From: Rubripirellula reticaptiva
GTDB taxonomy: Bacteria > Planctomycetota > Planctomycetia > Pirellulales > Pirellulaceae
Direction of reading: 5' to 3'
Assembly: GCF_007860175.1 (NCBI RefSeq)
Contig: NZ_SJPX01000004.1
Coordinates: 434,001 to 498,000 of the forward strand
Length of the DNA: 64,000 nt
The notes beneath the pieces were generated by a model that saw only the letters and a list, made by a program, of their open reading frames with translations, was not told where the DNA came from and did not search any database. The position numbers were made by a program, and so were the translations under genes. This document shows positions 9,276-21,669 of the stretch, piece after piece (position 1 is the stretch's first letter; the number at the start of each line of letters is the position of its first letter).

Positions 9276-9314
9276 CGTCGCGCGGCAAATTTGCGTTGGA
9301 TTGGCGAAGGAACG

Positions 9315-10352
9315 TTACGGTGTCACTACGGACGGTTGCAGAAGCACGATCAAATATTGCTGCACCTCTACTTCTTGAACGCTCTTGAAGTTCTGCCCAA
9401 GGTACGGAATCTTGCTGACCATCGGGACCGGCACTTCGCTGAGGATTTTAGCAGGAGTTTGGAAGTGCGGATCGATCATCAGCACAGAGCCTGTTGCAAG
9501 TGTTTCTGAGGAGTGGGTTGTCTTGCTCATGTGCTGCGGCATCGCGATCGTGGCAGCATCCTCGCCTAAACCGAAAACGGATTCGTCGACCAGGTCAACG
9601 ATTCGGCTGCAAACGACATGGGCGGATACCGTGATTTCTGGTTCGGCTGCTCCGTGCACAATCGCGGCTTGAATATGAACTCGGGTGCCTTCGTCAAAGA
9701 CTTCGACGGTGGGTTTGCGGTTATCGTCCGGGCCGTGCATGTCGATGATAAATGGACGTTGGGACAGGTCGTTCATCTCGGCGTCTTTGCCGTCTAGTAA
9801 CATGATCGACGGAACGGGTTTGACGGCGGACGCTTCGGCCTGGGTCACTCGGTCGATCATCGCATCGACTTCTTTGCCAGACAAAACGCATGTGGTCGCG
9901 GCCGATGGGCACTGCATTTGAATACTGCTGGAGTTTGCGTCGGCCGAGTCTGCCGTGCCGATCGGATTGACGGGGGATTCAGGAACCAAGATACGAGTTC
10001 CCGATCCGATGTGGCGAATCTTGTCGCGATCGATTTTGCGATACATTGCGACGCGTGTTGCCGAGTCAACCATCAGGTATTGGACTTTGACCCGGATCTG
10101 GGCAAGCGACTGTTCGTCTTGATGGGCGGCTGCCTCGTCCGTGAAGGTGCGGATTCGAGATGGCGCTCGATAGCTGGCCGGAAAGACGGGCGTCTGGCGA
10201 GTGGATGTCGACGCAGACGGTGCATCGATCGAGGCCGAGTCTGGATTTGTGATGGTCAATTGAGCCATCGCCGCAGAGGATCCGATCAGCGATCCGGCTA
10301 GGGCGAACGTCACCACGGCAAACCTCGGAGCGAATCGGTTGGTCTTGGTCAT
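9315..10352 (-). CDS. Secreted protein with secretin-like C-terminal segment
   Basis: 345 residues with a clear signal peptide (1-30, ALAGSLIGSSAAMAQ). I do not recognise a full family. Two parts look secretin-like: IRVKVQYLMVDS (about residues 83-94), like the strand that opens the secretin domain, and the C-terminal IPYLGQNFK followed by a strand ending LIVLLQPSVV, like the end of secretin domains. The middle (about 120-270) is beta-rich and lacks the N-domains needed to build a normal secretin. It may be an accessory of a secretin pore, or a descendant with another role. It is on the minus strand behind the amidohydrolase and ahead of a decayed fasciclin gene. Confidence 0.6.
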   Translation of the reverse strand: MTKTNRFAPRFAVVTFALAGSLIGSSAAMAQLTITNPDSASIDAPSASTSTRQTPVFPASYRAPSRIRTFTDEAAAHQDEQSLAQIRVKVQYLMVDSATRVAMYRKIDRDKIRHIGSGTRILVPESPVNPIGTADSADANSSSIQMQCPSAATTCVLSGKEVDAMIDRVTQAEASAVKPVPSIMLLDGKDAEMNDLSQRPFIIDMHGPDDNRKPTVEVFDEGTRVHIQAAIVHGAAEPEITVSAHVVCSRIVDLVDESVFGLGEDAATIAMPQHMSKTTHSSETLATGSVLMIDPHFQTPAKILSEVPVPMVSKIPYLGQNFKSVQEVEVQQYLIVLLQPSVVTP

Positions 10353-10451
10353 TGGCTAGCACCCTGGGAGAGGTCATTCGTACATCATGCATAACAAAAC
10401 CAAGCCTTTAAACGCAATCGATACAAAAACGCTCGGTGCAATCGTCGTCGC

Positions 10452-10848
10452 CTAAACTGATCCGATGGTTCGGTCGCCCTGGATCGTGTCGACCGAGTGA
10501 AACGCTCCAAATTCCACCGTAGGCAGTTTTCCTTTGTTCGCGTGGTACGTCAGTACAGTAAACGGCTTCGCCTTGTTTTTTCAGTTTCATCAGCCTGGTA
10601 CTTGTCCCATCGGACAGTTTGGCAAACGCTTTGTCGGTTGGAGCGAACACAGTAAGGGGGCCCTGCGCCACTGAACAATTCGGCCAAACCGGCTGCTTTT
10701 GCGATGGCCGCTAGAATGTGGATTTCCACGAAAATCGCCACTTCGGCAATTGTTTATCAGCAAATTGATGGCCACCATTAGCTCTTGCAAATGCGGATAG
10801 GAAGGCCAGGACCGCGAGCGGTATCAACGCGGTTGAGGGGCGTTTCAT
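10452..10848 (-). pseudogene. Decayed fasciclin-domain gene with several frameshifts
   Basis: Read on the minus strand from ATG 10848, the first frame gives an intact signal peptide (MKRPSTALIPLAVLAFLSAF then ARA) and soon stops. Homology to fasciclin/beta-Ig-H3 domains continues in other frames: ILAAIAKAAGLAELFSGAGP, then GPLTVFAPTDKAFAKL in a second frame, then VLTYHANKGKLP and VDTIQGDRTI in a third, ending at TAG 10452. The second switch falls in a run of five C bases, where one fewer base would restore the frame. At least three reading frames are needed, so this is a broken secreted cell-surface or adhesion-type protein. Sequencing error could explain one shift but hardly all of them. Confidence 0.75.
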
Positions 10849-11178
10849 GGTTTTTCTGTGACCAAATCGACATTAGGTTCCGAGCGAAGGATAGGGCTCG
10901 CGAGACGAAATTGCCGACGGCACCAGCATCCAGGCATGCCCTGCCAGTCATGTAAAATGGGCAACAACGTGATGAAACGAGGTGCACGACAGAAAAAAAT
11001 CGAGAAATCTGGAATCGTTTCGTACGTTGCCGAAACCCTGACCACTGTCGATGGTTAAAAACAATGCGTGCAAGATGAAGAGTTCTTCTGAACGTACATC
11101 TTTTGCAAGTCCCTTTTCCACTTCCTACTTCGTCGGCATGCCCTGGCTTGGGCATGCGTTGCCACGGGAACCGCCACC
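10849..11178. other. Intergenic region upstream of the CpxP-like gene
   Basis: 330 bases between divergent genes. No gene is supported here. It contains an 8-base stem hairpin (gcatgccc / gggcatgc, 11136-11157) that ends 21 bases before the CpxP-like start codon. The 11-mer ggcatgccctg occurs both at 10933-10943 and at 11135-11145. These may be operator or leader structures. Confidence 0.4.
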
Positions 11179-12045
11179 ATGAAATTGTCTTCCAGCACTT
11201 TTCGACTCGTTGCAGTCATTCTCGTTTCGGCGAGTATGACCGTTGCATCCGCTTTCGCCCAAGATGATGGCGGCCGGGGGCGCGGCGGACGTGGTGGTCC
11301 CGGCGGTGGTGGTTTTGGCGGCGGACGTGGTGGTCCCGGTGGCGGCACGATGGGCGGAGATCCGACGCTTAGCCTGCTTCGCGTTGAGGCCGTTCGCACC
11401 GAGCTTGAAGTTTCGCCTGAACAAGAAGAAGCGATCACGAAGTTGGCCGAGCAGATGCGTCCGACTCGCCCGGAAGGCGTCAATTTTGGCGAGATGAGCG
11501 AAGAAGATAGAACAGCGTTCTTCGAAAAAATGCGGAAGGAAATGGAATCAAAATCAGCCGAAGCCAAAGAAAAGCTGGAAGAGGTTTTGTTCCCCGAACA
11601 GCTTGATCGATTGAAGGAAATTTCCTTGCAAGTTCAGGGCTCGCAAGCTCTTGGTAACACAGAAGTTGCCAAGGAATTGGGGATTTCAGCCGAACAAAAG
11701 TCCAAGCTTGAAGAAGTTCGTGAGACCCTTCGCTCTGAAATGCAGACCAAGATGCGGGAAGCGATGAGCAACCGTGACGCTGGTGGCGGAACAGGTATGC
11801 GTGAAATGTTCACCAAGATTCAAGAAGAGATGGACGAGAAAGTCTTCGCCGTTCTTACAGCCGACCAAAAGGCCGAGTTTGAAAAGATGAAGGGCAAAAA
11901 GTTTGATATGCCCGAGGGCGCGATGGGCGGCGGACGCGGCGGTCCCGGTGGAAACCGAGGCGGTGCAGGCGGACCCGGCGGGCCAGGTGGCCGAACTGGA
12001 AACCGCGGTGGCGGTCGTCCTCAGCGACCCGCAACTGCCGAGTAG
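11179..12045 (+). CDS. Secreted Gly-rich CpxP/Spy-like protein
   Basis: 288 residues with a signal peptide (1-28, cleavage near SAFAQ), a Gly/Arg-rich segment (about 31-58), a helical central part (60-245) and a second Gly/Arg/Pro-rich tail (about 249-288). The helical part has repeated motifs of the LTxxQ kind (VSPEQEEAITKL, ISAEQKSKLEEV, LTADQKAEFEKM), typical of CpxP/Spy periplasmic stress or metal-resistance proteins, which bind unfolded proteins. The flanking Gly-rich arms look disordered and might bind polyanions. Function is inferred from the fold-like repeats only. It is a single gene, closed by a clear terminator. Confidence 0.65.
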   Translation: MKLSSSTFRLVAVILVSASMTVASAFAQDDGGRGRGGRGGPGGGGFGGGRGGPGGGTMGGDPTLSLLRVEAVRTELEVSPEQEEAITKLAEQMRPTRPEGVNFGEMSEEDRTAFFEKMRKEMESKSAEAKEKLEEVLFPEQLDRLKEISLQVQGSQALGNTEVAKELGISAEQKSKLEEVRETLRSEMQTKMREAMSNRDAGGGTGMREMFTKIQEEMDEKVFAVLTADQKAEFEKMKGKKFDMPEGAMGGGRGGPGGNRGGAGGPGGPGGRTGNRGGGRPQRPATAE

Positions 12046-12138
12046 TCGTCAGGCAAGATTGGCTCAAGGCATTAGCAATTCTTGTAGCTTAGCTTCGTCA
12101 GCACTCGGTTCGCGACGAAGCGCTCCGTCGCACCGATA

Positions 12139-12173
12139 GGGACAAACCTCGCTGGGGTTTGTCCCGTTTTTTT
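12139..12173 (+). terminator. Rho-independent terminator after the CpxP-like gene
   Basis: A 10-base perfect stem (gggacaaacc / ggtttgtccc) with a 7-base loop, followed by one G and seven Ts, about 95 bases after the stop codon. Confidence 0.9.
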
Positions 12174-12272
12174 GGGACTGACTGAACCATTTCGCGGACG
12201 CTTCATCGGCTGGGCATGATTCGACAATGCCAATGATTCATTGCCGATGGGGCAGTCGCTTTCGCGGCGTTG

Positions 12273-13586
12273 CTAAGCGGCGCGACGATTGGCTGCATCG
12301 TCCTGTCGAGCCAGGATCGAATTCACAGTTCGCTTAATCGCGCCGCGGTGTTTCTTCACGACCGCTTTGGCGGCTCGCCCCAACGCATCAGCCGCGGGAA
12401 TGTCGTCGAGGCATCGCCGGACAAATGCTTCGAGTTCGGTTTGGTCGTGTACTCGGACAGCGGCTTCTGCATCAATCAGATCACCAGCAATCTGGCGAAA
12501 ATTCCGTGTGTTGGGGCCAAATGAGACCGCCGATCCATAGCCGGCTGGTTCAAGCATGTTCTGTCCGCCGCGGTCACCAAAGCTGCCTCCGACGGTGGCA
12601 ATTTGACCGACGCCCCACCAGTCTCGTAGTTCGCCGATCGTATCGACAAGAATGACCGTATCGTTGTTCCACGACGCGAGACCTGACGATGGGCCACAGC
12701 TGCGGCGATGTGCGGCGAGTCCGACGTCTTGAATCAACGTGGCGACTTCGTCGAAACGTTCTTTGTGTCGGGGAACGATGACAAGCCGTAGTTCAGGATG
12801 GTTAACGCGAAGCGATTGATAGATGTTGATCGCCATCGCTTCTTCGCCACTTTGAGTGCTTCCGACGATCCAAATTTGATGCCATGGATCGACGCCGGCC
12901 CAGTTTGCCAGCTTGGCGACACTGTCGGTATCGCGTGTTGTCGGTGCATTGTCGTACTTTAGCGATCCAGTGACTGACAATCGCTTGGTGGCTGTCCCGC
13001 AAGCCGCAAATCGGTCCCGAGTGGTTTCGTCCTGGCATCCGACCCAGGACAGGCGCGCGAAGGTCGGTGCCAAGAATTTTGCGAACTGTTGATACCGCGA
13101 TGCACTGCGCTCACTTAGCCGGGCATTGATCACCGACACAGTGACGCCGTTTTCGGTGGCGATTCGAATTAGATTGGGCCACAGTTCTAACTCGGCCAGA
13201 ATCAGTTGCTTGGGCGACAGGTGTTTTAGCGTTCGCCGGGCCGCCCATGTAAAGTCGAGTGGGCAAAAGAAAACTCGATCAGTGCCAAATCGCTGGACCG
13301 CCAAATCGTAGCCTGTGTCTGTCGACGTGCTGATGATGACACGCGTTTCGGGATCGAATCGCTCGAGTTCGGCGACAATACTGGGCAGCAGATTGACTTC
13401 GCCAACACTGACCGCGTGAATCCACATGCAAGGGCGACCCTGCGTTAGCACCCGAGCTTCAGAAACGGATAGCCCAAAAAGTTTTTGTGGGGCTCCGCGT
13501 CGGTACCGTCCGTGCCGGAACATGCGATAGGCAACGACCGGTGAAAGCAACATCAGGGCGATGGCATAAAGGGCATTGGGCCACAT
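12273..13586 (-). CDS. waaA: 3-deoxy-D-manno-octulosonic acid (Kdo) transferase
   Basis: Transfers Kdo from CMP-Kdo to lipid A precursor at the inner membrane (GT30 family). The start at 13586 has an AAAGGA ribosome site and gives 437 residues, near the usual 420-430. Reading in from 13667 would add an unlikely 27-residue extension. An N-terminal membrane anchor (MWPNALYAIALMLLSP) is followed by the conserved IHAVSVGEV segment, whose Glu is the family's catalytic base, then LAELELWPNLI, and a C-terminal domain with VGSTQSGEE and GGSFGDRGGQNMLEP. It implies a lipopolysaccharide-type outer membrane. It lies downstream of secA on the same strand, 150 bases away. Confidence 0.92.
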   Translation of the reverse strand: MWPNALYAIALMLLSPVVAYRMFRHGRYRRGAPQKLFGLSVSEARVLTQGRPCMWIHAVSVGEVNLLPSIVAELERFDPETRVIISTSTDTGYDLAVQRFGTDRVFFCPLDFTWAARRTLKHLSPKQLILAELELWPNLIRIATENGVTVSVINARLSERSASRYQQFAKFLAPTFARLSWVGCQDETTRDRFAACGTATKRLSVTGSLKYDNAPTTRDTDSVAKLANWAGVDPWHQIWIVGSTQSGEEAMAINIYQSLRVNHPELRLVIVPRHKERFDEVATLIQDVGLAAHRRSCGPSSGLASWNNDTVILVDTIGELRDWWGVGQIATVGGSFGDRGGQNMLEPAGYGSAVSFGPNTRNFRQIAGDLIDAEAAVRVHDQTELEAFVRRCLDDIPAADALGRAAKAVVKKHRGAIKRTVNSILARQDDAANRRAA

Positions 13587-13692
13587 GGAAAATCCTTTTT
13601 CCGTTTCGCTGTAAATGATGTGTCCCGCTGGGCCAAGCCTTGGGGATGCCGTCGCGAAAGTCGTCAAGACATTTGGCGATTCAATTACTGGT

Positions 13693-13713
13693 CGAAACTC
13701 GTGACGAGTTTCG
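13693..13713. terminator. Hairpin between secA and waaA
   Basis: A 9-base perfect stem (cgaaactcg / cgagtttcg) with a 3-base loop, about 25 bases past the secA stop. No T-tract follows on the minus strand, so it may be a processing or pausing structure rather than a full terminator. Confidence 0.4.
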
Positions 13714-13736
13714 CTATACCAGGATTCACTTGTCGC

Positions 13737-17429
<3,693 letters not shown>

Positions 17430-17688
17430 GGTTTTATGAAATTGTATTTAACCGAAAGCTGTCGGCGGCTGCATTTGCCACACCGCAGATGCTTAATAGA
17501 AGTTCGTCCCTGATGGGGGCATTGATTGCAGCCCCCGCGAGCGTTGGCTCGCATGATCTCTCGTAAATCGTTCTGTAAGCTAAAGTTACGGGTTTAGGGG
17601 AAATGGGTCAACTGTGATTGTTTTTGGCGTCCCTGGCGACTTAGAATCGCCGCCCGGGCTGCCCTCTGACGCGAGTTTTTGAAGCGGT

Positions 17689-20600
17689 ATGGTGTTTCTT
17701 TGCAGGCAACTTCGAATTCGGTTCGCCGCTTTCCATGGGAGTCTCTACGATGGAAAGGAAACCTGTTTTCTCGTAATCTCGGCCAGCTTCGCTATGCAAT
17801 TCCCGTTTTGCCTACCGCATCATCGCGGTTTTCGAGTGATTGTGCCACCGACCGACAATCTGATGGTGGGGCGGAGTCGGAAAACTTCGCTCGTCGCGTC
17901 TTCGTTTGGCCCTCAGGTACCTTTTGATTCGCCGAAACGATGGGTTGATTGGCTGTTCGCTGCATTTTTGACTGCGATTTGTGGAATGGCCTCTTTGACA
18001 CCGGCGGCGGGCCAAGGCCCGGGTAGCGGGATCGGCATTTTGGGAGGATCCCAGCCTTACGGGCAATATCCGGCCCCAACGTATTACCTGGCGCTGGAGG
18101 TCTATCGCAGCGGCGACTTGCCCAACGCGGTCGATGCCTTTGACGCGGCTCTGCGAGATACTCGTCGCAACGTCAATGGACGGATGATCGACGCGATCCC
18201 CGCTCTGGCGATGTTGGGTGAGTGTTATTGGCATATGGGAAACGTGCCGCTTGCGCGACAGTACGCCGATCAAGCTTTTCAAATCGCGATTCGTTATGAA
18301 GGATGGATAAGTCGGGTCGAATGGGAATCGACCGTTCGCGTTGGCGCCCAGCGATCGAGGCCAACTTGGTTGTGGCCCGAAGCAGCATCAGTCAATGTGA
18401 TTCCGACGAGTGACCGGATCCTGTTTCGATCGGGCAAGCAACTAACCGAAGCCGACTTGGTCCGGGGCGGTGTGGTCGAGGAACTAAACCTGCGGCCGAT
18501 GGACGTGATCGAAATCATGCGTGGCATCGCGGTCGCGTCTTACCGTCGCCGCGTCATTCTCGGCCCGCTTTCCGAGGACGATCCGATGGCAAGCGGGTTG
18601 GTGGACGCCACGAAGTTCCCGGCCGGATTGAATGTCCCGGTCGCCCGATCGTTGATCGGGGCGATGCGAACGGCTGGCTACTACGCGCGGTACAGCGAAA
18701 CGAAAGTCGTTGAAGAAGCGAATCGTTCGGCGACTGTTGGTGGTGGTGTGCATCCGCTGACTCCGATCTCGCTGCAGTGTCAGGCATCTACGATGGCTGC
18801 GTCGGCCAATCCGGCCGACGTGATCCGCATTGCCGCCAATATCGCCAACTCGGCCGCCGCATTGGATCAGCCCGAATGGGTTGGCGAAGCGATGCAGTTA
18901 GCAGCCGGATGCGCCGATTCGAATACGGCGGACGGCGTGGCCAAGATGGCAACGGTCGCAGCGGGCGCGCTGAGCCGCCAATCTCGATTGGGTACGCTGC
19001 ACTGTTTGATTGCCGCCGCAGATGCGGCCGTCACTTCGGGCAATATTGACGGAGCGTCCGGGTTGCTGGGGCAGGCTCAGGCACTTTCCTCGCGTCGAGA
19101 TGTCGTTCAACCTCGCTTGGAGGCCTACGGTGCCTACGTGTTGGCACGGATTTCTGCAGCCCGTGGAGGCTCATTCGGATCGGGGAATTCGCCCGACCTT
19201 GATCAAGCGTTGGCCAGTATCGAAAGCTTCGTCTTGAATCGCCGCGATCGAAAGCAATCGCTCGTTTCGATGCCGCGAATTTATCAATTGGGATTGTTGG
19301 GCCAAGCCGTCGGTACCTCCGTGGGCGCAAGTACGGGATCCAAGTGGCTGGAAACATACTGTGACGAACCGACTCTCGATGTTTGGCGACGCGATCCGGT
19401 GGATGCAATTGCGGGTGTCATCGTGGATCGTTCGGCTGCGCACGCTGCAAGAATCAACTTGGCTGTTTCGGCTGGCTATCCCGAAGCCGTGCTGCAAGCA
19501 TGTGACGCGATGTTGGCGGCGCGGTTTATCGATCGTTTGCCGATTGGTGGACGGATCACCCAGGTCCGTACCATTGCGGGAGGCGACGATCAGTTGCTTG
19601 CACCGGAGATCGCTGAGGTCCGCAAGGCAGCCGGTCCGTTGATGGCTGAACTTCGAGCCGGGGCAGCGAACCAAGGTGAGCCGAACTTGGCCGAGATCGA
19701 AGTTTTGGAAGCAAAAGCAACGTTGCTGGCGTTGGACCGGGTGTCGCTGCCACAGATGGCAATTCCTCGGCTCGAAGAAAAGATGCCCGTTGCGAAACTG
19801 CCCGCGCGTTCGGCACTGTTGACGTTCGCCTTTGTCGGCAATCGCTTGTACGCGACGTTGTCAACCGATGGGAAAGTCGTAGCCTGGGACGTGGCGGGCG
19901 CGAATCGGTTGTCCGGCGATATCGGCCGGCTTCTCAATGGCATCGGTGTTGGTAAGGCGAGAGGGAATCGATTGCCCGAAGGCGACCAGTGGCGAACCAT
20001 TGCGGCGGCGATCGCCGCCAGAATCTTCACCGACGAGTCCTACTTTTCCCCCGATCGGTTTGATGAATTGATCATCGTTCCCGACGGTCCGTTGTGGTAC
20101 TTGCCGTTCGAATTGTTACCGGCAAGTTTGGCCGCTGCCGATCCCGATGCGCCCGAGGATTTGTCGCTGTTGTCGGACAATCTGTCGATTCGTTACGTAC
20201 CGACGCCTGGCATGGCGTTGACGGCGTCGGCAAAGCCAGCAACCAGTCGCGTGATTGGAATCACCGCCGATCAGTTCTTTGCGCCGCGTGATCTGGAATT
20301 GAACGCGTCGATTTTTGACTCGGTGGTTGAGTCGGCCAACGAATCGATTCGGCTACCCGAAGATTTGAATGTGGCGACTGGATTGTTGTCGGACCGAGTC
20401 GGGCATTTGGTTGTTGCTGCGGCGAGGCCGGCAAACTTGAAAGTTCCGCTTGCGATGAACTTGGCGTCTTATGATCAAGATTCGATCTACGGAACCATTC
20501 ATGGATGGCTGCGTTTTCCAACGTCAGTTCCACGCAGCGTGGTTTTGTTCGGGCTAAGGACGTCCGTTGATGTCGGACAGATGGGAACCGGTGATGAGAT

Positions 20601-20919
20601 CTTTTCGACGCTCTGTGGATTGCATGTATCCGGCGTTCGCAGCGTGTTGTTGTCACGTTGGGCGGTTGGCGGCGAATCGTCGGCGATTTTGCTGCGTGAG
20701 TTTTTGCAAGAGTTGCCATTCATGGGAATGAATGAATCGTGGGCGCGAGCAAGGGTGTTGTTGCGAAGCCGAGAGCTGGATCCGGCCGCCGAACCGTTGT
20801 TGATGAAATCGGAGCACGATCGCGAAGGCATTACCGGGGACCAGCCACTGTTTTGGAGTGGCTACCTGATCTCGTCTCCACCAATTCCGGCAGCAGAAGT
20901 AGAAGTGGGGGCTGAGTGA
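17689..20919 (+). CDS. Large CHAT-fold protein with TPR-like region
   Basis: Up to 1076 residues. The true start may be ATG 17863, because the hydrophobic export or anchor segment (WLFAAFLTAICGMASL) lies at about residues 86-101 and the first 58 residues look non-conserved. A TPR-like segment follows (about 125-200, repeated Ala/Tyr/Leu pattern). The C-terminal 330 residues resemble the CHAT caspase-like fold: LWYLPFELLP, then VVLFGL, GVRSVLLSRWAVGG and GDQPLFWSGYLI. The positions of the catalytic pair appear lost: the usual HIAxHG reads LVVAAAR and the usual LSACETG reads LFGLRTS. It is therefore probably a scaffold or sensor rather than a protease. It is convergent with the sigma factor gene, with a gap of only 12 bases. 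Confidence 0.7.
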   Translation: MVFLCRQLRIRFAAFHGSLYDGKETCFLVISASFAMQFPFCLPHHRGFRVIVPPTDNLMVGRSRKTSLVASSFGPQVPFDSPKRWVDWLFAAFLTAICGMASLTPAAGQGPGSGIGILGGSQPYGQYPAPTYYLALEVYRSGDLPNAVDAFDAALRDTRRNVNGRMIDAIPALAMLGECYWHMGNVPLARQYADQAFQIAIRYEGWISRVEWESTVRVGAQRSRPTWLWPEAASVNVIPTSDRILFRSGKQLTEADLVRGGVVEELNLRPMDVIEIMRGIAVASYRRRVILGPLSEDDPMASGLVDATKFPAGLNVPVARSLIGAMRTAGYYARYSETKVVEEANRSATVGGGVHPLTPISLQCQASTMAASANPADVIRIAANIANSAAALDQPEWVGEAMQLAAGCADSNTADGVAKMATVAAGALSRQSRLGTLHCLIAAADAAVTSGNIDGASGLLGQAQALSSRRDVVQPRLEAYGAYVLARISAARGGSFGSGNSPDLDQALASIESFVLNRRDRKQSLVSMPRIYQLGLLGQAVGTSVGASTGSKWLETYCDEPTLDVWRRDPVDAIAGVIVDRSAAHAARINLAVSAGYPEAVLQACDAMLAARFIDRLPIGGRITQVRTIAGGDDQLLAPEIAEVRKAAGPLMAELRAGAANQGEPNLAEIEVLEAKATLLALDRVSLPQMAIPRLEEKMPVAKLPARSALLTFAFVGNRLYATLSTDGKVVAWDVAGANRLSGDIGRLLNGIGVGKARGNRLPEGDQWRTIAAAIAARIFTDESYFSPDRFDELIIVPDGPLWYLPFELLPASLAAADPDAPEDLSLLSDNLSIRYVPTPGMALTASAKPATSRVIGITADQFFAPRDLELNASIFDSVVESANESIRLPEDLNVATGLLSDRVGHLVVAAARPANLKVPLAMNLASYDQDSIYGTIHGWLRFPTSVPRSVVLFGLRTSVDVGQMGTGDEIFSTLCGLHVSGVRSVLLSRWAVGGESSAILLREFLQELPFMGMNESWARARVLLRSRELDPAAEPLLMKSEHDREGITGDQPLFWSGYLISSPPIPAAEVEVGAE

Positions 20920-20931
20920 CGTTCAAAGTTG

Positions 20932-21591
20932 TCATTGGGCAAGTTCAGGGAACACACCTTCGTCAAGTTCCATTCGCTTGACGATCGCGCGCAGGCGGAT
21001 CTGGAAATCGCTCTTGTAGTTGGCGACCTGTTGCTCGGTCAGACCCGTCGCCTCGGCGACTTCTTTATTTGATGTTCCGATGACGAACAGCATTTCGATC
21101 GCTTTCAGTTTCGTCCAGCCATCGCCGTCCTTCCAGCGAGATATCTGTTCGGCGATCGCGTCTCGGACGGCGGCCTCTTCGATCGACTTCCGTTCGACAC
21201 TGCGAGCGATCGAGCTGGCGACTCGTTCGGAACCCGGCGTTTCCATCATTCGTTCGTCACCGTTGCTAGCACGATGGTGCATCTGGATCGACGGACGACG
21301 TCCCTCGCGACGCAAGTGGTCCGTCAGCTTATAGGCACAGATCGAAAACAGGTAACTTTCTAGCGGCCGGTTGCCGTCGTAATTCGGCAGGCTGATCAAA
21401 AATCCGACAAAGGCTTCTTGGACAATGTCCTCGCTGCTGGCTCGATTTCGAATGCGGCTTTCGGTGAATGCCAACAATCGTCCCTCAAACCGCTCGATTA
21501 GCGTTTGCCAGGCGGCCGCATCGCCCTGGCGGATCTGATCGATCAGGAAAATGTCGGCTTCACTTGGGCCGCTCTTTTGGGATTCAGCCAT
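20932..21591 (-). CDS. ECF-type RNA polymerase sigma factor
   Basis: 219 residues. Sigma region 2 lies at about 28-100 (SSEDIVQEAFVGFLISL, then YLFSICAYKLTDHLRREGR), and region 4 at about 160-212, with a helix-turn-helix reading NKEVAEATGLTEQQVANYKS. It directs RNA polymerase to a small regulon. The linker (about 100-150) is longer than usual and Ser/Arg-rich. No anti-sigma factor with a zinc-binding motif lies next to it, but the divergent neighbour, 78 bases away, is a polytopic membrane protein that could be a partner. The CHAT-type gene is convergent on the other side. Confidence 0.85.
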   Translation of the reverse strand: MAESQKSGPSEADIFLIDQIRQGDAAAWQTLIERFEGRLLAFTESRIRNRASSEDIVQEAFVGFLISLPNYDGNRPLESYLFSICAYKLTDHLRREGRRPSIQMHHRASNGDERMMETPGSERVASSIARSVERKSIEEAAVRDAIAEQISRWKDGDGWTKLKAIEMLFVIGTSNKEVAEATGLTEQQVANYKSDFQIRLRAIVKRMELDEGVFPELAQ

Positions 21592-21669
21592 GTTGAGTTT
21601 CTACGATTCACACTAGACGTCGGGTTCCGCTAGGATTTGGCGGCGTTTGTCGATTGATTCTAACAGCGT

